A DNA stretch of 64,000 nucleotides from Chelydra serpentina (Eukaryota > Chordata > Testudines > Chelydridae): the NCBI GenBank assembly GCA_037349315.1, contig JBAIAC010000004.1, positions 78,236,501-78,300,500 of the forward strand, in the 5' to 3' direction. A program made the translations under genes and the position numbers. Numbering within the stretch: position 1 is the first letter of the stretch; each line of letters opens with the position of its first letter. Below the pieces are notes generated by a model. That model had not been told where the DNA came from. It saw nothing but the letters and a program-made list of their open reading frames with translations, and did not search any database. Shown piece by piece: positions 32,997-42,975 of the stretch.

Positions 32997-33825
32997 GCAG
33001 TGTTTATTTGTCCTATAATTAACATTAGACATTACCTCCTCTGTTATGAGTAGAATATATAATCTAATCTCCCATTAAATTCTACACTTTCCATCTCAGT
33101 AGGCTCTCTGTACCAACTAATTATCACAAAGGTCATTGTTCTCATTTTTAGAATACCAACAGATCATTAAAACAGCACATCTCTGATTATGTTGATAGAT
33201 GTGGGAAGCCGCAGTTGAGACAGAATTTTCAATTTCACAAGGACTGAAAACAATTCTCATAAATTTAACAAGAGGATAATCTACTGCACAGTATACTCCC
33301 TTTATAGTGTATATTTCCAAAGGAGAAAGAGGAAGTGATTAGTAATAAACACACCCAAACAGAGAGATGGAAACTGAGCTGGCCATCATAGTTTTAACAA
33401 ATGTAATCACTGTTCATCTGCAAAAATCTGATGCATTAAGTAATGTTAATGGTCTGAGTCAAACTAGTGATGTCCAAACCTCAAAGTATCAGGAGATTCA
33501 CTTTGGCTTTTCAGTCAGGATAAGCACACACAAATTCAGATGCCTATCTGAAGCCAACTGGGCTGGAAATCTCATAAGAACGAGCTTTCTTGTGAGGTTT
33601 CTGGTACCTCCAGCTTTCATTTGTGCTGCAAATACAATGAGAATAGAACAATATTTCTCATAACTGACTCACAACTTTGGTTTTGATTCTTGCTGGAATA
33701 AAGAAGTGCAGAGACTATGAAAACAAAAAAAAGTTTTTAGACTTCAGTTTGAGTTTGGCTTGAATTTTACTTAAAAGTTTGAATCGGTTCTTATTTTATC
33801 CAGAGCTTTTCCTGTACCCTCTAAG
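32997..33825. other. No recognisable feature
   Basis: AT-rich sequence. The 98-codon frame at 33367-33663 shows no domain. Confidence 0.45.
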
Positions 33826-33960
33826 TAAATGATTCATACATTTTAAGGCCAGCAGGGATCATTATAATCATCTAGTCTGACCTCCTACGTAACACAAGCC
33901 ATAGATTTTCACCCAGTAATTCCTGCATCAAGCATATAGCTTCTGGAGGAACAAAAACAT
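33826..33960 (-). repeat. CR1 3' end fragment, minus strand
   Basis: TTTTAAGGCCAGCAGGGATCA, CATCTAGTCTGACCTCCT, CACCCAGTAATTCCTGCATC and CTTCTGGAG occur in the order of a CR1 subfamily tail read in antisense. The text joins logically to AAGCCCATAACTTCTG at the left end of the old CR1 at 6836, so it is the same older subfamily. Confidence 0.65.
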
Positions 33961-35337
33961 ATCTTTTACACAAATATCAAATGGGGAAAAAGCATCAACA
34001 TTTAGAGTTAGAGGTGAGAAGAAATCTAAGCCTCTGCACCAACTTTTGTTGTGCAAAAAAGGCCCCATTTTACTTATGGTAAATATAATTTGATTGAGAT
34101 TGAAGTGAGTTAGCCCACACACTGTTTGGTGATTTTGTTTTAAAAAGCGCTAGGGTTAGACAGAGTTGTAGAACTTTGTTCCTTTTGAGTTCTACTCAGT
34201 GAGTATCAGAATAAATGCTCTACAAATACAGGAGATTGTAAATTACAATTATTTTAATTCTTAGCCATAACAATAAAGTAGGCTTGTTTGTGAAAAATGC
34301 CTCTCTTCAACTCACAAGGACAATTATTTCTGCTTCATCATGTTCAATCAGATTTTTAGTTGATGACATGCACTATACTTCCTTTGGGATGAGCAATATG
34401 ATGACCCTAAGGCAGTGACTTTAATATGAAACCTTCTGAAATTTGCTGAGACAATGAAGAGAAGGAAGAATCTGCAGTATTTTAACTGTTCAAAGAAGAG
34501 AAGCTGCACAGCCTAAATCAAAGAAAACAAAGTGCAAACAGGATCAGAATATTAATTTCTTTTAAGAAGTGCAAATTAGCCAGCAGTCAGCACATGGAAA
34601 CTGCACACCCCCACACTTTTGGGGTTGAAATGTCAGCCTGACTATGCTGTCACCTGCTGAAATAAAGTAAAACTTTTAGTTTTAATTATATATTGGCTTT
34701 TTTTCTCTCTCATTTTTCATTGCCTCAGCATTTTTACATTACATCTGGGGCACAATAGCCCTTGCCATTTCTTTTGGGTTTGCCATTAACATAGGATATA
34801 TGGTACAAACAAATAGAAGTTACAGAATGATATTCATTTCTATCTAATTACTCCAGACAAATGCAATAGATATTGAACAGATTGTGCTATAACAATGTAC
34901 ATGGTTGAATTATTACAGGCAATGCAAGCACTATTGAATACCCACAGGAACGCTTGCAGAAGTCTACTTACAAAGTCTATGCCTATGCCAGTGCAAGTAC
35001 ACAGGGAGGGAAGAGAACTATGAGGCAGAGAATCCAATGAGTCCTACTCCCACCACATTAGGCAGGGGACAGCCCTTATTTGGATGGCTGATACTAGAGG
35101 AGCCTCTAGTCCAGCCAGCTCTGCAGTGCTGTGGTGTGACAGCTGATCCATGTTGGGGAAGCACCAGCTACACCTGTCAGAGAAGTACATCAGGTCCTTC
35201 AGCTCAGTGTGCTCTCCCTAGCACTCAGTAGATACGTTATGCCTTACAAAATCATAATGGCTTTAGGTATTCATGGCTGGAGTGGAACACCTCATCTCAA
35301 ATCTCCAGCACACCTCTGCCATGTCAAAGGAGTAATT
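33961..35337. other. No recognisable feature
   Basis: AT-rich sequence without named repeats or coding signals. Confidence 0.45.
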
Positions 35338-35443
35338 GAGCCTTATGGGCCAAATCACTAATTGGTAGAAATTGGCATAGCTTCATTGACTTCAGTGGAG
35401 CCTCACAAATTTACATCAGCTAGGATCTGGTCTGATGTATTCG
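35338..35443. repeat. Short palindromic repeat
   Basis: GGGCCAAATCACTAATTGGTAGAAATTGGCATAGCTTCATTGACTT is answered in inverse order by AGTCAATGAAG-type and TTTACATCAGCTAGGATCTGGTC-type sequence: a roughly 105-bp imperfect palindrome typical of small MITE families. No TSD resolved. Confidence 0.5.
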
Positions 35444-36752
35444 TTATTCACACTACAGTATTCCTACCAAATAGCCAGTTAGATCATAATATAATATATT
35501 AGTTAGGTGCAAAGCTACTTTCCAAAATCTCTGGTCAGTGGTTCTCTCCAGCTTATTCTCTGCTTTAGAGCACTTTGTACATTCACAGCACTACAAAGTT
35601 GTTAAATCTTAAAAACAGTTTCAAGAAGACATGCTCTACCACAGAATAAGATCATGTTGCACTGTTTTAAAATGAAATAATGCGAACACTATCTTCAAAA
35701 CAGAACTAAAACAAATATTAAAAAGTCCATACAATAATGCTGTTTTTATTGCAGCTATTTACATTCTGCATTGCTTCCCCTGATTTGAGCTAGCAGCTAT
35801 TCAGAAGAGACCTTAATCTAGTGTCTGATCTGTAACCTATGCTTAATACTGGCGATTGCTGCTAAAGTTCTCATTTTCTAGTCTGGAACCTCTGCTTTAT
35901 AATAAAAGCACAGTCAGATCTACTAAATTCAAATCAGTTTTGAAAATCTGTTTCTAATCTGTTTTTGTAAACCTTCTGTTTAACTCATTATGCCCCAGAC
36001 TTGGTGTAATTATAGCTTCCTCTTAAATCATTCAGCTATCCAGGTACATGGATAAATTAAGTGCCAATTAAGCCACAACTGACTAACAGCATCTCTCCAT
36101 GAGACTTGTGTCAGTGAAAGAAGACAGCTTTCTCCAGATGATGCTGCAGTATGATGGAAACATTACAGTAATGGCTCATATGTGAAGTGCATTAGCCACA
36201 TTCAGGAAGCTCTGTTTTCAAAGTTTCACAGAAAAGAACTAAGTAAACAGAAATTATCTCTGATGGAATAATCACTGGGGAAAGAAAAAAAATTGATATG
36301 ACTCTCTTTTCCTCTTATCAACTTGATATGTATGTAGCCCTTAATTATATTTTGATTTCTAATGCTTTTTCTTTTCTTCTTTGAAACCCCCCCACCCTCA
36401 AAATGCTACTTTGACAGACAATTAGTTTTCAAATGTTACCAAAAAAATAGAAAAAAGTACATTCAGTATCAAATATTTTTGCCCTATTTAGACAGGCTTA
36501 TCTACAGTACTTACTGTCAAGCATAGCAACAATATGCTGTAGCCATGGCACTTAGTAGGAGTGTAAGCCCTAGAAATGATGCATGACTATAAAAAGGCAA
36601 GACAGTGGCAGCAGCAGCAAGAATCAGAGCTACCATGCAAACTATTTAAACCTAAAAAATAAGTGTGTGTTGGCCTTGAGTGTCGTTGCAGGTGAGGAGG
36701 ATAATACTCTGAGAGCCCTATCATGCTATCACTCATGAATGTAATAATGGTC
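35444..36752. other. No recognisable feature
   Basis: AT-rich sequence. No gene, array or terminal repeats. Confidence 0.45.
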
Positions 36753-36762
36753 AGTATTTATG

Positions 36763-37297
36763 AATAAATGGACACAAATCAGACATCAGGAATTATAACA
36801 TTAAAAAACCAGTAGGAGAACACTTTAATCTCCTTGATCACTCAATAACAGACTTAAAAGTGGCAATTCTTCAACAAAAAAACTTCAAAAACAGACTCCA
36901 ATGTGAAACTGCAGAACTAGAATTAATTTGCAAACTGGACACCATCAAATTAGGCCTGAATAAAGACTGGAAGTGGATGGGTCATTACAAAAACTAATTT
37001 CCCCATACTAATTTCCCCCTACTGTTACTCACACCTTCTCATCAACTGTTTGAAATGGGCCACTCTCATACCACTACAAAAGTGATTTTTCCTCCCTTGG
37101 TATTCAACTGTTAATTGAATTGTCTCATTAGACTGACCCACGACTTGGTAAGGCAACGCCCATCTTTTCATGTACTATGTATATATACCTGCAACTGTAT
37201 TTTCCACTCCATGCAGCTGATGATGTGGGTTCTAGTCCACGAAAGCTTATGCTCAAATAAATTTGTTAGTCTCTAAGGTGCCACAAGGACTCCTCGT
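36763..37297 (+). mobile_element. Older PLE copy, 5'-truncated in the GIY-YIG domain
   Basis: Starts inside the GIY-YIG coding region (AATAAATGGACACAAATC, giving INGHKSDIRNYNI), runs past WMGHYKN to the 3' UTR, and has a terminal hairpin with CTGATGA-TGTGGG...CCAC-GAAAGCTTATGCTC at about 37217-37253. It ends GCCACAAGGACTCCTCGT. Flanked by a near-exact 10-bp duplication AGTATTTATG / AGTCTTTATG (36753-36762, 37298-37307; 9 of 10). Coding differs from the 38516 copy at many positions, so it belongs to another, older subfamily shared with 41994-42595. Confidence 0.82.
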
Positions 37298-37307
37298 AGT
37301 CTTTATG

Positions 37308-37845
37308 TTAAGGTTCCCTTTATAAATAAGTTTTATAAAGGGTTAATAAGTGATTAATAGATGATTTAACAGATAACTAATCAACTGACATCAATTGTCA
37401 TAGAGTCCAACTAATCGTTTCTAAACATCTGTAACATCTACTGATGTGCTTAATGTCCTCTATAACACATACTACTCATTTTTGTAATGCATTTAAAACT
37501 AGAGATGGCCAGGAAATGAGAGAGTGAGTACCTAAGTGAGTCAGGTTGCTAGCTCCCATTGACTTAATGGAAGTTGTGTGCCTAACTTACTTAGGCACTT
37601 TTGAAAATCCCAGCCTTCATTTCCATAAGTCTTTTACGGAAATTGCTTTAGATACAGGTTGGCAGCCTGCATAATAAAATGTTACCATGGCATTACCTGC
37701 ATTCGTTACCTCAGCATTTCTACTAACACCATGGGACCCAAACTGACTCTCATTGAGTCTCTTGTCCCATGAGAATTGTTGAAATTTTGACAAAATTTTC
37801 CTATCCCACATCAGGATGAAAAATTCAAAATTTTCATGAGCTGAC
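37308..37845. other. No gene; short palindrome-like repeat
   Basis: Contains a CTCCCATTGACTTAATGG / CACTTTTGAAAATCCCAG patch (about 37550-37610) resembling the element at 18840-19040. Otherwise nothing. Confidence 0.4.
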
Positions 37846-38515
37846 TGTGACAGATGTGAGTCCTGGGAAGTGTAAGGGGTTCAAAGGACTATATTGATCT
37901 GTGCCAGACAGGTGCAGACTTCTGGAACAATAAGTGTTAAGTGGGGGAATCCCTGGGGAGACGTTAATGCAAATTCCATGACTCTGGTTATGCAAAACCT
38001 CAGCCTTTTGAAGCCAGTCCCTAAGGAAAGGGCTATCGACTGGAGACAAAGGCTTGAGCATTATAAAGAAACAGCTGAACTGTACCATAGGGGTTCTTAT
38101 TCCTGATCTTAAAACTGACATGGACTTGTGACCAAATGGGCAAACTCACTTGTGGGGTTTGAAAGACTGACATGTACCAGAGCACTAGGTTGGAATTGTG
38201 GTGATCTCTGGTAAGCTTCTTTTATGTGTGTAGGAACTTTTATTGTTTTTATATGTTTTGACTATAATGCTTTTACTCTAAGAATAAATGCAGTTTTCTT
38301 TGGGAAGGCTGGTTGGCAACTGGTGTACACCATTATAGCTCCTAAAGAAAAAGTTAACCACAGTTGCTGGTCCCTCATCGGACCTGCTGAGGAAACCAAA
38401 GTGAGATACAGTAATCCTATACCCCGGGTCTGGAAGGAGAAAAACACAGCTCTTCACCCAACAAAGGTCAGATATGACAACCTGAAACCTTAAGAAGTGC
38501 TCTCAAGGAAGAGTG

Positions 38516-39919
38516 ATGATCATCGGTGATCTTCCAGACAACACCATCCTGGCCACTATGGATGTAGAAGCCCTCTACACTAACATTCCACACAACGATG
38601 GACTACAAGCTGTCAGGAACGGTATCCCCGATACTACCACGGCTAACCTGGTGGCCAAACTTTGTGATTTTGTCCTCACCCACAACTATTTCACATTTGG
38701 GGACAATATTTACCTTCAAGTCAGTGGCACTGCTATGGGTACCCGTATGGCCCCACAGTATGCCAACATTTTTATGGCTGACTTAGAACAACGCTTCCTC
38801 AGCTCTCGTCATCTAACACCCCTACTCTACTTGCGCTACATTGATGATATCTTCATCATTTGGACACATGGAAAAGAAGCCCTTGAGGAATTCCACCATG
38901 ATTTCAACAATTTCCATCCCACCATCAACCTCAGCCTAGACCAGTCCACACAAGCGGTCCATTTCCTAGACACCACTGTGCTAATAAGTGATGGTCACAT
39001 TAACACCACCCTATACCGGAAACCTACTGACCGCTATACTTACCTACATGCTTCCAGCTTCCATCCTGGACACACCACACGATCCATTGTTTACAGCCAA
39101 GCTCTAAGATACAACCGCATTTGCTCCAATCCCTCAGACAGAGACAAACACCTACAAGATCTCTATCAAGCATTCTTACAACTACAGTACCCACCTGCTG
39201 AAGTGAAAAAACAGATTGACAGGGCCAAAAGAGTACCCAGGAGTCACCTACTACAAGACAGGCCCAAAAAAGAAAATAACAGAACACCACTAGCCGTCAC
39301 CTTTAGCCCCCAACTAAAACCTCTCCAACGCATCATCAAAGATCTACAACCTATCCTAAAAGATGATCCCTCACTCTCACAGATCTTGGAGGACAGACCA
39401 ATCCTTGCTTACAGACAGCCCCCCAACCTGAAGCAAATACTCACCAGCAACCACACACCATACAACAAAAACACCAACCCAGGAACCTATCCTTGCAACA
39501 AAGCCCGATGCCAACTCTGTCAACATATCGATTCAAGTGATACCATCACAGGGCCTAATCACATTCGACACGCCATCAGGGGCTCATTCACCTGCACATC
39601 TACCAATGTGATATATGCCATCATGTGCCAGCAATGCCCCTCTGCCATGTACATTGGCCAAACCGGACAGTCTCTACGCAAAAGAATAAATGGACATAAA
39701 TCTGACATCAGGAATCATAACATTCAAAAACCAGTAGGAGAACACTTCAACCTCCCTAATCACTCAGTGACAGACTTGAGGATAGCAGTGTTGCGACAGA
39801 TTAACTCCAAAAGCAGACTTCAAAGAGAAACTATTGAACTCGAATTGATATGCAAACTAGATTGCATTGCCTCCGGATTAAATAGAGATTTGGAATGGCT
39901 CGGCCATTACGTTAATTGA
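38516..39919 (+). CDS. PLE polyprotein 3' portion: reverse transcriptase + GIY-YIG endonuclease (468-codon open frame, 5'-truncated)
   Basis: Uninterrupted frame of about 468 codons from the insertion point to a stop at 39919. Near residues 15-30 is MDVEALYTNIPH, an RT motif with the catalytic Asp. LQVSGTAMGTRMAPQYANIFM follows near 75, and LRYIDDIFIIW with the Y-I-D-D catalytic box near 105-115. A basic linker (KKQIDRAKRVPRSH) leads to a Cys/His-rich stretch (YPCNKARCQLCQH). The GIY-YIG domain (MYIGQTGQSLRKRINGHK) starts near residue 378, and the protein ends EWLGHYVN. Intact PLEs prime reverse transcription at endonuclease nicks. Here the N-terminus is missing through 5' truncation, the first ATG abuts the target duplication, and no promoter is evident, so expression is doubtful although RT and nuclease residues look intact. 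Confidence 0.9.
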   Translation: MIIGDLPDNTILATMDVEALYTNIPHNDGLQAVRNGIPDTTTANLVAKLCDFVLTHNYFTFGDNIYLQVSGTAMGTRMAPQYANIFMADLEQRFLSSRHLTPLLYLRYIDDIFIIWTHGKEALEEFHHDFNNFHPTINLSLDQSTQAVHFLDTTVLISDGHINTTLYRKPTDRYTYLHASSFHPGHTTRSIVYSQALRYNRICSNPSDRDKHLQDLYQAFLQLQYPPAEVKKQIDRAKRVPRSHLLQDRPKKENNRTPLAVTFSPQLKPLQRIIKDLQPILKDDPSLSQILEDRPILAYRQPPNLKQILTSNHTPYNKNTNPGTYPCNKARCQLCQHIDSSDTITGPNHIRHAIRGSFTCTSTNVIYAIMCQQCPSAMYIGQTGQSLRKRINGHKSDIRNHNIQKPVGEHFNLPNHSVTDLRIAVLRQINSKSRLQRETIELELICKLDCIASGLNRDLEWLGHYVN

Positions 39920-40118
39920 ATCTATTTCCCTTAAGTTAACGATCCTCATTCACACCTGTGTGACCATCTTGTTTATCACTTCAAAGGTTTTTCTTCCCCT
40001 GCTGTTATGGTTCCTCTCAACTAATTAGCCTCTTAAGGTTGGTCTATGCACCTCGACCTTATCATGTTTCTCTGACTGTATAAATATCTGTCTACTGTAT
40101 ATTTCATTCCATGCATCC

Positions 40119-40165
40119 GATGAAGTGGGTATTAACCTACGAAAGCTTATGCTGAAATAAATTTG
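40119..40165 (+). other. Hammerhead-like hairpin in PLE 3' terminal repeat
   Basis: CCGATGAAGTGGG-(loop)-CCTACGAAAGCTTATGCTG. The core order (C)TGATGA - hairpin - GAAA - GCTTATGC resembles a hammerhead ribozyme core. The versions at about 37217 and 42475 have an exact CTGATGA. Stem I is not evident and one base is bulged before stem II. See the findings entry. Confidence 0.35.
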
Positions 40166-40259
40166 TTAGTCTCTAAGGTGCTACAAGTTTTTCTTTCTTA
40201 TTTTCGTTTTTCAAGGAAGAGTGGGGGTCAAAGGTGTAGTTAACCTTGAAACTGTGACA

Positions 40260-40640
40260 CTGAAAATCTGGGGGGGGAAATTGGATCTGGTCAATTGAAA
40301 TGTTTCAGTTCAATAATTTCAATTTATTTTTTTTAGATTTGAACCTTGAAAAGTTACCTTTTTTAAAAGTAGAAATTAACAAAAATTTTAAAAGGAAAAG
40401 TCATTTTGAACTACACCTCCAAACTTCATTACGAAAATGTCAAACCACCCATTTTGACAATTTAAACGCTTTTATTTCTTCTTCTTCCTCCTTTTTTAAG
40501 TTTATTTATTTATTTATTTATTTATTTATCAGGAGATTTGTTGAAACTTTTCAAACAAACAATTTTGGTTTTGATGAATCGGCATTTTCCAATGATAAAA
40601 CATTTCCTTAGAAAATTCCCACCCAACTTTACTCCTGTAT
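40260..40640. other. No gene; TTTA microsatellite
   Basis: Contains a (TTTA/TATT)n array of about 30 bp at 40499-40529. A 103-codon Phe/Asn-rich frame here is a composition artefact. Confidence 0.6.
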
Positions 40641-40644
40641 TTTT

Positions 40645-40695
40645 CTGATCAGACTAGGTGATCACAGTGATCCCTCTGGGCCTTGAAATCTGTGA
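40645..40695 (+). repeat. CR1 3' end fragment, plus strand
   Basis: GATCAGACTAGGTGATCACAG...GGGCCTTGAAATCTGTG matches the last 50 bases of a CR1 subfamily tail (GACTAGATGATC... CTTAAAGTCTATG type). Confidence 0.5.
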
Positions 40696-40699
40696 AAAA

Positions 40700-41978
40700 A
40701 TATCTATTGATCACTTATATTGAGGTTCTTTAGCTACATAATTTATAAAGTGCATCTGAATAGTTTTACTGACATGAGTACTTCCACTGAGGCCAAGACT
40801 ACTCATGTGAGCAAAGCTATTCATCTGCTTCAGTGTTTGTAGGATCAAGTCCTTAAAGAGTACGTTTTTTGGGGTGGTGATGGTCAGCATCAATACGCAA
40901 AAAGTCTGTCTATGCCTCTCAACACTGCCCTCAGTAATCTGCTTGAGAAATGGGATTTAATCATTGATCACATTTAGTACTATATTTTAATTTTATTTTT
41001 ACACTGGAGATGTCAAATTTCTTTTCTCTGTTGGAATTGTAACATGGACACATTTATAGTGGATAAATGCTCAACTGATGGGCTCATGCTTTACTTGTTG
41101 GCTGTATTGTAACATATATAAAATGAGCACAGCCCACATTTCATTAGAGATCCAGAGCAAACCTCAACCAAAATGAATGGATACACACGCACAGTGTTGA
41201 GTAGGTCGGTCAGATAAAACTTATTTCAAAATTAAAATGGTTTAGAAGCCCTTGTACTTGTCCATTCTCAAAGCTTAAAACCCAAATGTTCTCCTCCTTG
41301 ATCCTTTCCCTCACACTTCTATTCTTTCCTCTTGCAAATCCCTCTTCCAAATACAATTCCTTCAAAAGACTTGTACACGAGTCATCCCCACAATAAAGCA
41401 AAAATAGATGTTGGAAAATCTAAAGTAAAAATCTATTCTAAACAAAAGTTGTGAAACAAACAAGACACAGGCTTAACTTTATCTCTTCAGTCTGTGGGAG
41501 CTTTTCCCCAGCATATATCATCCCTCTTTATCTGTCTCTTTAGATTATTACCCTTTTTGAGGCAAATACCTTGTTTATATATTTGTATGCAAAATCTCTG
41601 GCACAGATTTGCACTATATAAATAATAATAATTCCTTACTCACATCAGAAACTCATATTTAGTTAAATACTCTTCACTAGACAAAGACTGGATGTTTATA
41701 TATATAAGGATTTTCTTGTTCCTCCTGGCCCCATATTAGAATATCTGGAAATATTTCTGATTTTTCCCTCCCATCTCCATCTGTTATGTTCCTTATAAAT
41801 CCCAACTTTTTATTAAATAAACATCCTTTTTTTCCAGAGTTAACTAGCAAATGATCAGTTTCTTCCTTTAATGGTCTCAAGTACTGTAATACTTCAGTGA
41901 AAGATTTACAACTAGCGGTAACACCCTTACGTTTAAAATAGAATTGCAGAGGATTGAGAACTCTGGTGAACAATGCTC
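40700..41978. other. No recognisable feature
   Basis: AT-rich filler with a short ATAATAATAATA patch near 41622. No gene evidence. Confidence 0.45.
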
Positions 41979-41993
41979 TTATCTGAGATTGGC

Positions 41994-42595
41994 CAAACCG
42001 GACAGTCTCTATGCAAAAGAATAAATGGACACAAATCTGACATCAGGAATCGTAACATTCAAAAACCAGTAGAAGAACATTTCAATCTCTCGGGTCACTC
42101 AATAACAGACCTAAAAGAGGCAATTCTTCAACAAAAAAACTTCAAAACCAGACTCCAACGAGAAACTGCAGAACTCGAATTAATTTGCAAACTGGATACC
42201 ATTAACTTAGGCTTGAATAAAGACTGGGAGTGGCTGGGTCATTACACAAACTGAAACTATTTCCCAATGCGAAGTTTTCCCTTACTGTTACTCACACCTT
42301 CTTGTCAACTGTTTGAAATGGGCCATCCTGATGATCACTACACGAGTTTTTTTTCTCCTGCTGATAATAGCCCACCTCAATTGATTAGTCTCTTAGAGTT
42401 ATGGCAACTCCCATCTTTTCATGTTCTCTGTGTGTATATATATATTCCTACTGTATCTTCCACTCCATGCATCTGATGAAGTGGGTTTTAGCCCACGAAA
42501 GCTTATGCCCATATTAATGTGTTAGTCTCTAAGGTACCACAAGTACTCCTCGTTCTTTTTGCTGATACAGACTAACACAGCTACCACTCTGAAAT
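41994..42595 (+). mobile_element. Older PLE copy with exact 15-bp TSD
   Basis: Exact duplication TTATCTGAGATTGGC (41979-41993 and 42596-42610). ATTGGC is also what precedes CAAACCGG in the PLE coding sequence (39655), so microhomology helped the junction. The body holds a 93-codon GIY-YIG-type frame (GQTGQSLCKRINGHKSDIRN..., ending EWLGHYTN), the 3' UTR, and a terminal hairpin (CTGATGAAGTGGGTTTTAGCCCACGAAAGC near 42473). The end is GACTAACACAGCTACCACTCTGAAA. Confidence 0.88.
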
Positions 42596-42631
42596 TTATC
42601 TGAGATTGGCACTACAGGATACTGGGGGGGC

Positions 42632-42840
42632 GGGAGAGAGATAGCTCAGTGGTTTGAGCATTGGCCTGCTAAACCCAGGGTTGTGAGTTCAATCCTTGAG
42701 GGGGCTATTTAGGGATCTGCAGCAAAAATCTGTCAGGGCACAGTACTTGGTCCTGCTAGTGAAGGCAGGGGACTGGACTCAATGACCTTTCAAGGTCCTT
42801 CCAGTTCTAGGAGATCCACCTATCTCCATTTATTTATTTT
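42632..42840 (+). repeat. tRNA-derived SINE, alternative tail, plus strand
   Basis: Full head with A box TAGCTCAGTGG at 42642-42652 and B box GGTTGTGAGTTCAATCC at 42679-42695. The tail is of the TTGGTCCTGCTAGTGAAGGC...TTCTAGGAGAT type and ends in a T/A-rich TTTATTTATTTTTTTAT stretch. Same subfamily as 3263-3470, without its head deletion. Confidence 0.88.
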
Positions 42841-42878
42841 TTTATCTGAAGCTTTAGGAACAAATTTCCTGTAATGTA

Positions 42879-42975
42879 TCTGACCTGAAGAGCTCCATGT
42901 ACTTCAAAAGCTTGTTTCTTTCACTAACAGAAATTGGTCCAATAAAAGATATTACCCACCTTGTCTCTCTATAAC
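42879..42975 (+). repeat. Retroelement 3' end-like fragment
   Basis: CTGACCTGAAGAGCTCCATGTACTTCAAAAGCTTG... GAAATTGGTCCAATAAAAGATATTACC...CCTTGTCTCTCT. The arrangement (AAAGCTTG, then GGTCCAATAAA) parallels the PLE terminal repeats (AAAGCTTATG... AATAAATTTGTTAG) but the sequence differs, so possibly a second PLE lineage. No TSD seen. Confidence 0.4.

Larger units (their letters stand above)
38516..40210 (+). mobile_element. Penelope-like element, best copy, 13-bp TSD
   Basis: Inserted in a solo LTR with exact duplications TCAAGGAAGAGTG (38503-38515 and 40211-40223). 5'-truncated inside the ORF, it retains reverse transcriptase and GIY-YIG coding, the 3' UTR and part of the terminal repeat, ending ...CTTTCTTATTTTCGTTTT. 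The same ORF sequence is present in the copy at 25819-27653, which shares the subfamily. Confidence 0.93.
37846..40259 (+). mobile_element. Solo LTR (family E) interrupted by a PLE
   Basis: Left part 37846-38515 begins TGTGACAGATGTGAG. Right part 40224-40259 ends CCTTGAAACTGTGACA. Flanks are CTGAC (37841-37845) and CTGAA (40260-40264), a 4-of-5 match as for an aged 5-bp duplication. Rejoined length is about 706 bp. An AATAAA lies at about 38283. The PLE at 38516-40210 split it near its end. Confidence 0.75.

Noticed and set aside
39640..39919. Stand-alone GIY-YIG homing endonuclease
   Set aside because: The domain is continuous with a reverse transcriptase upstream and repeats in several copies with TSDs: a Penelope-like retroelement.
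42640..42700. Possible tRNA gene
   Set aside because: A and B boxes are present, but the acceptor and anticodon arms do not pair as in a functional tRNA, and the unit continues into a LINE-type tail. It is a SINE head.
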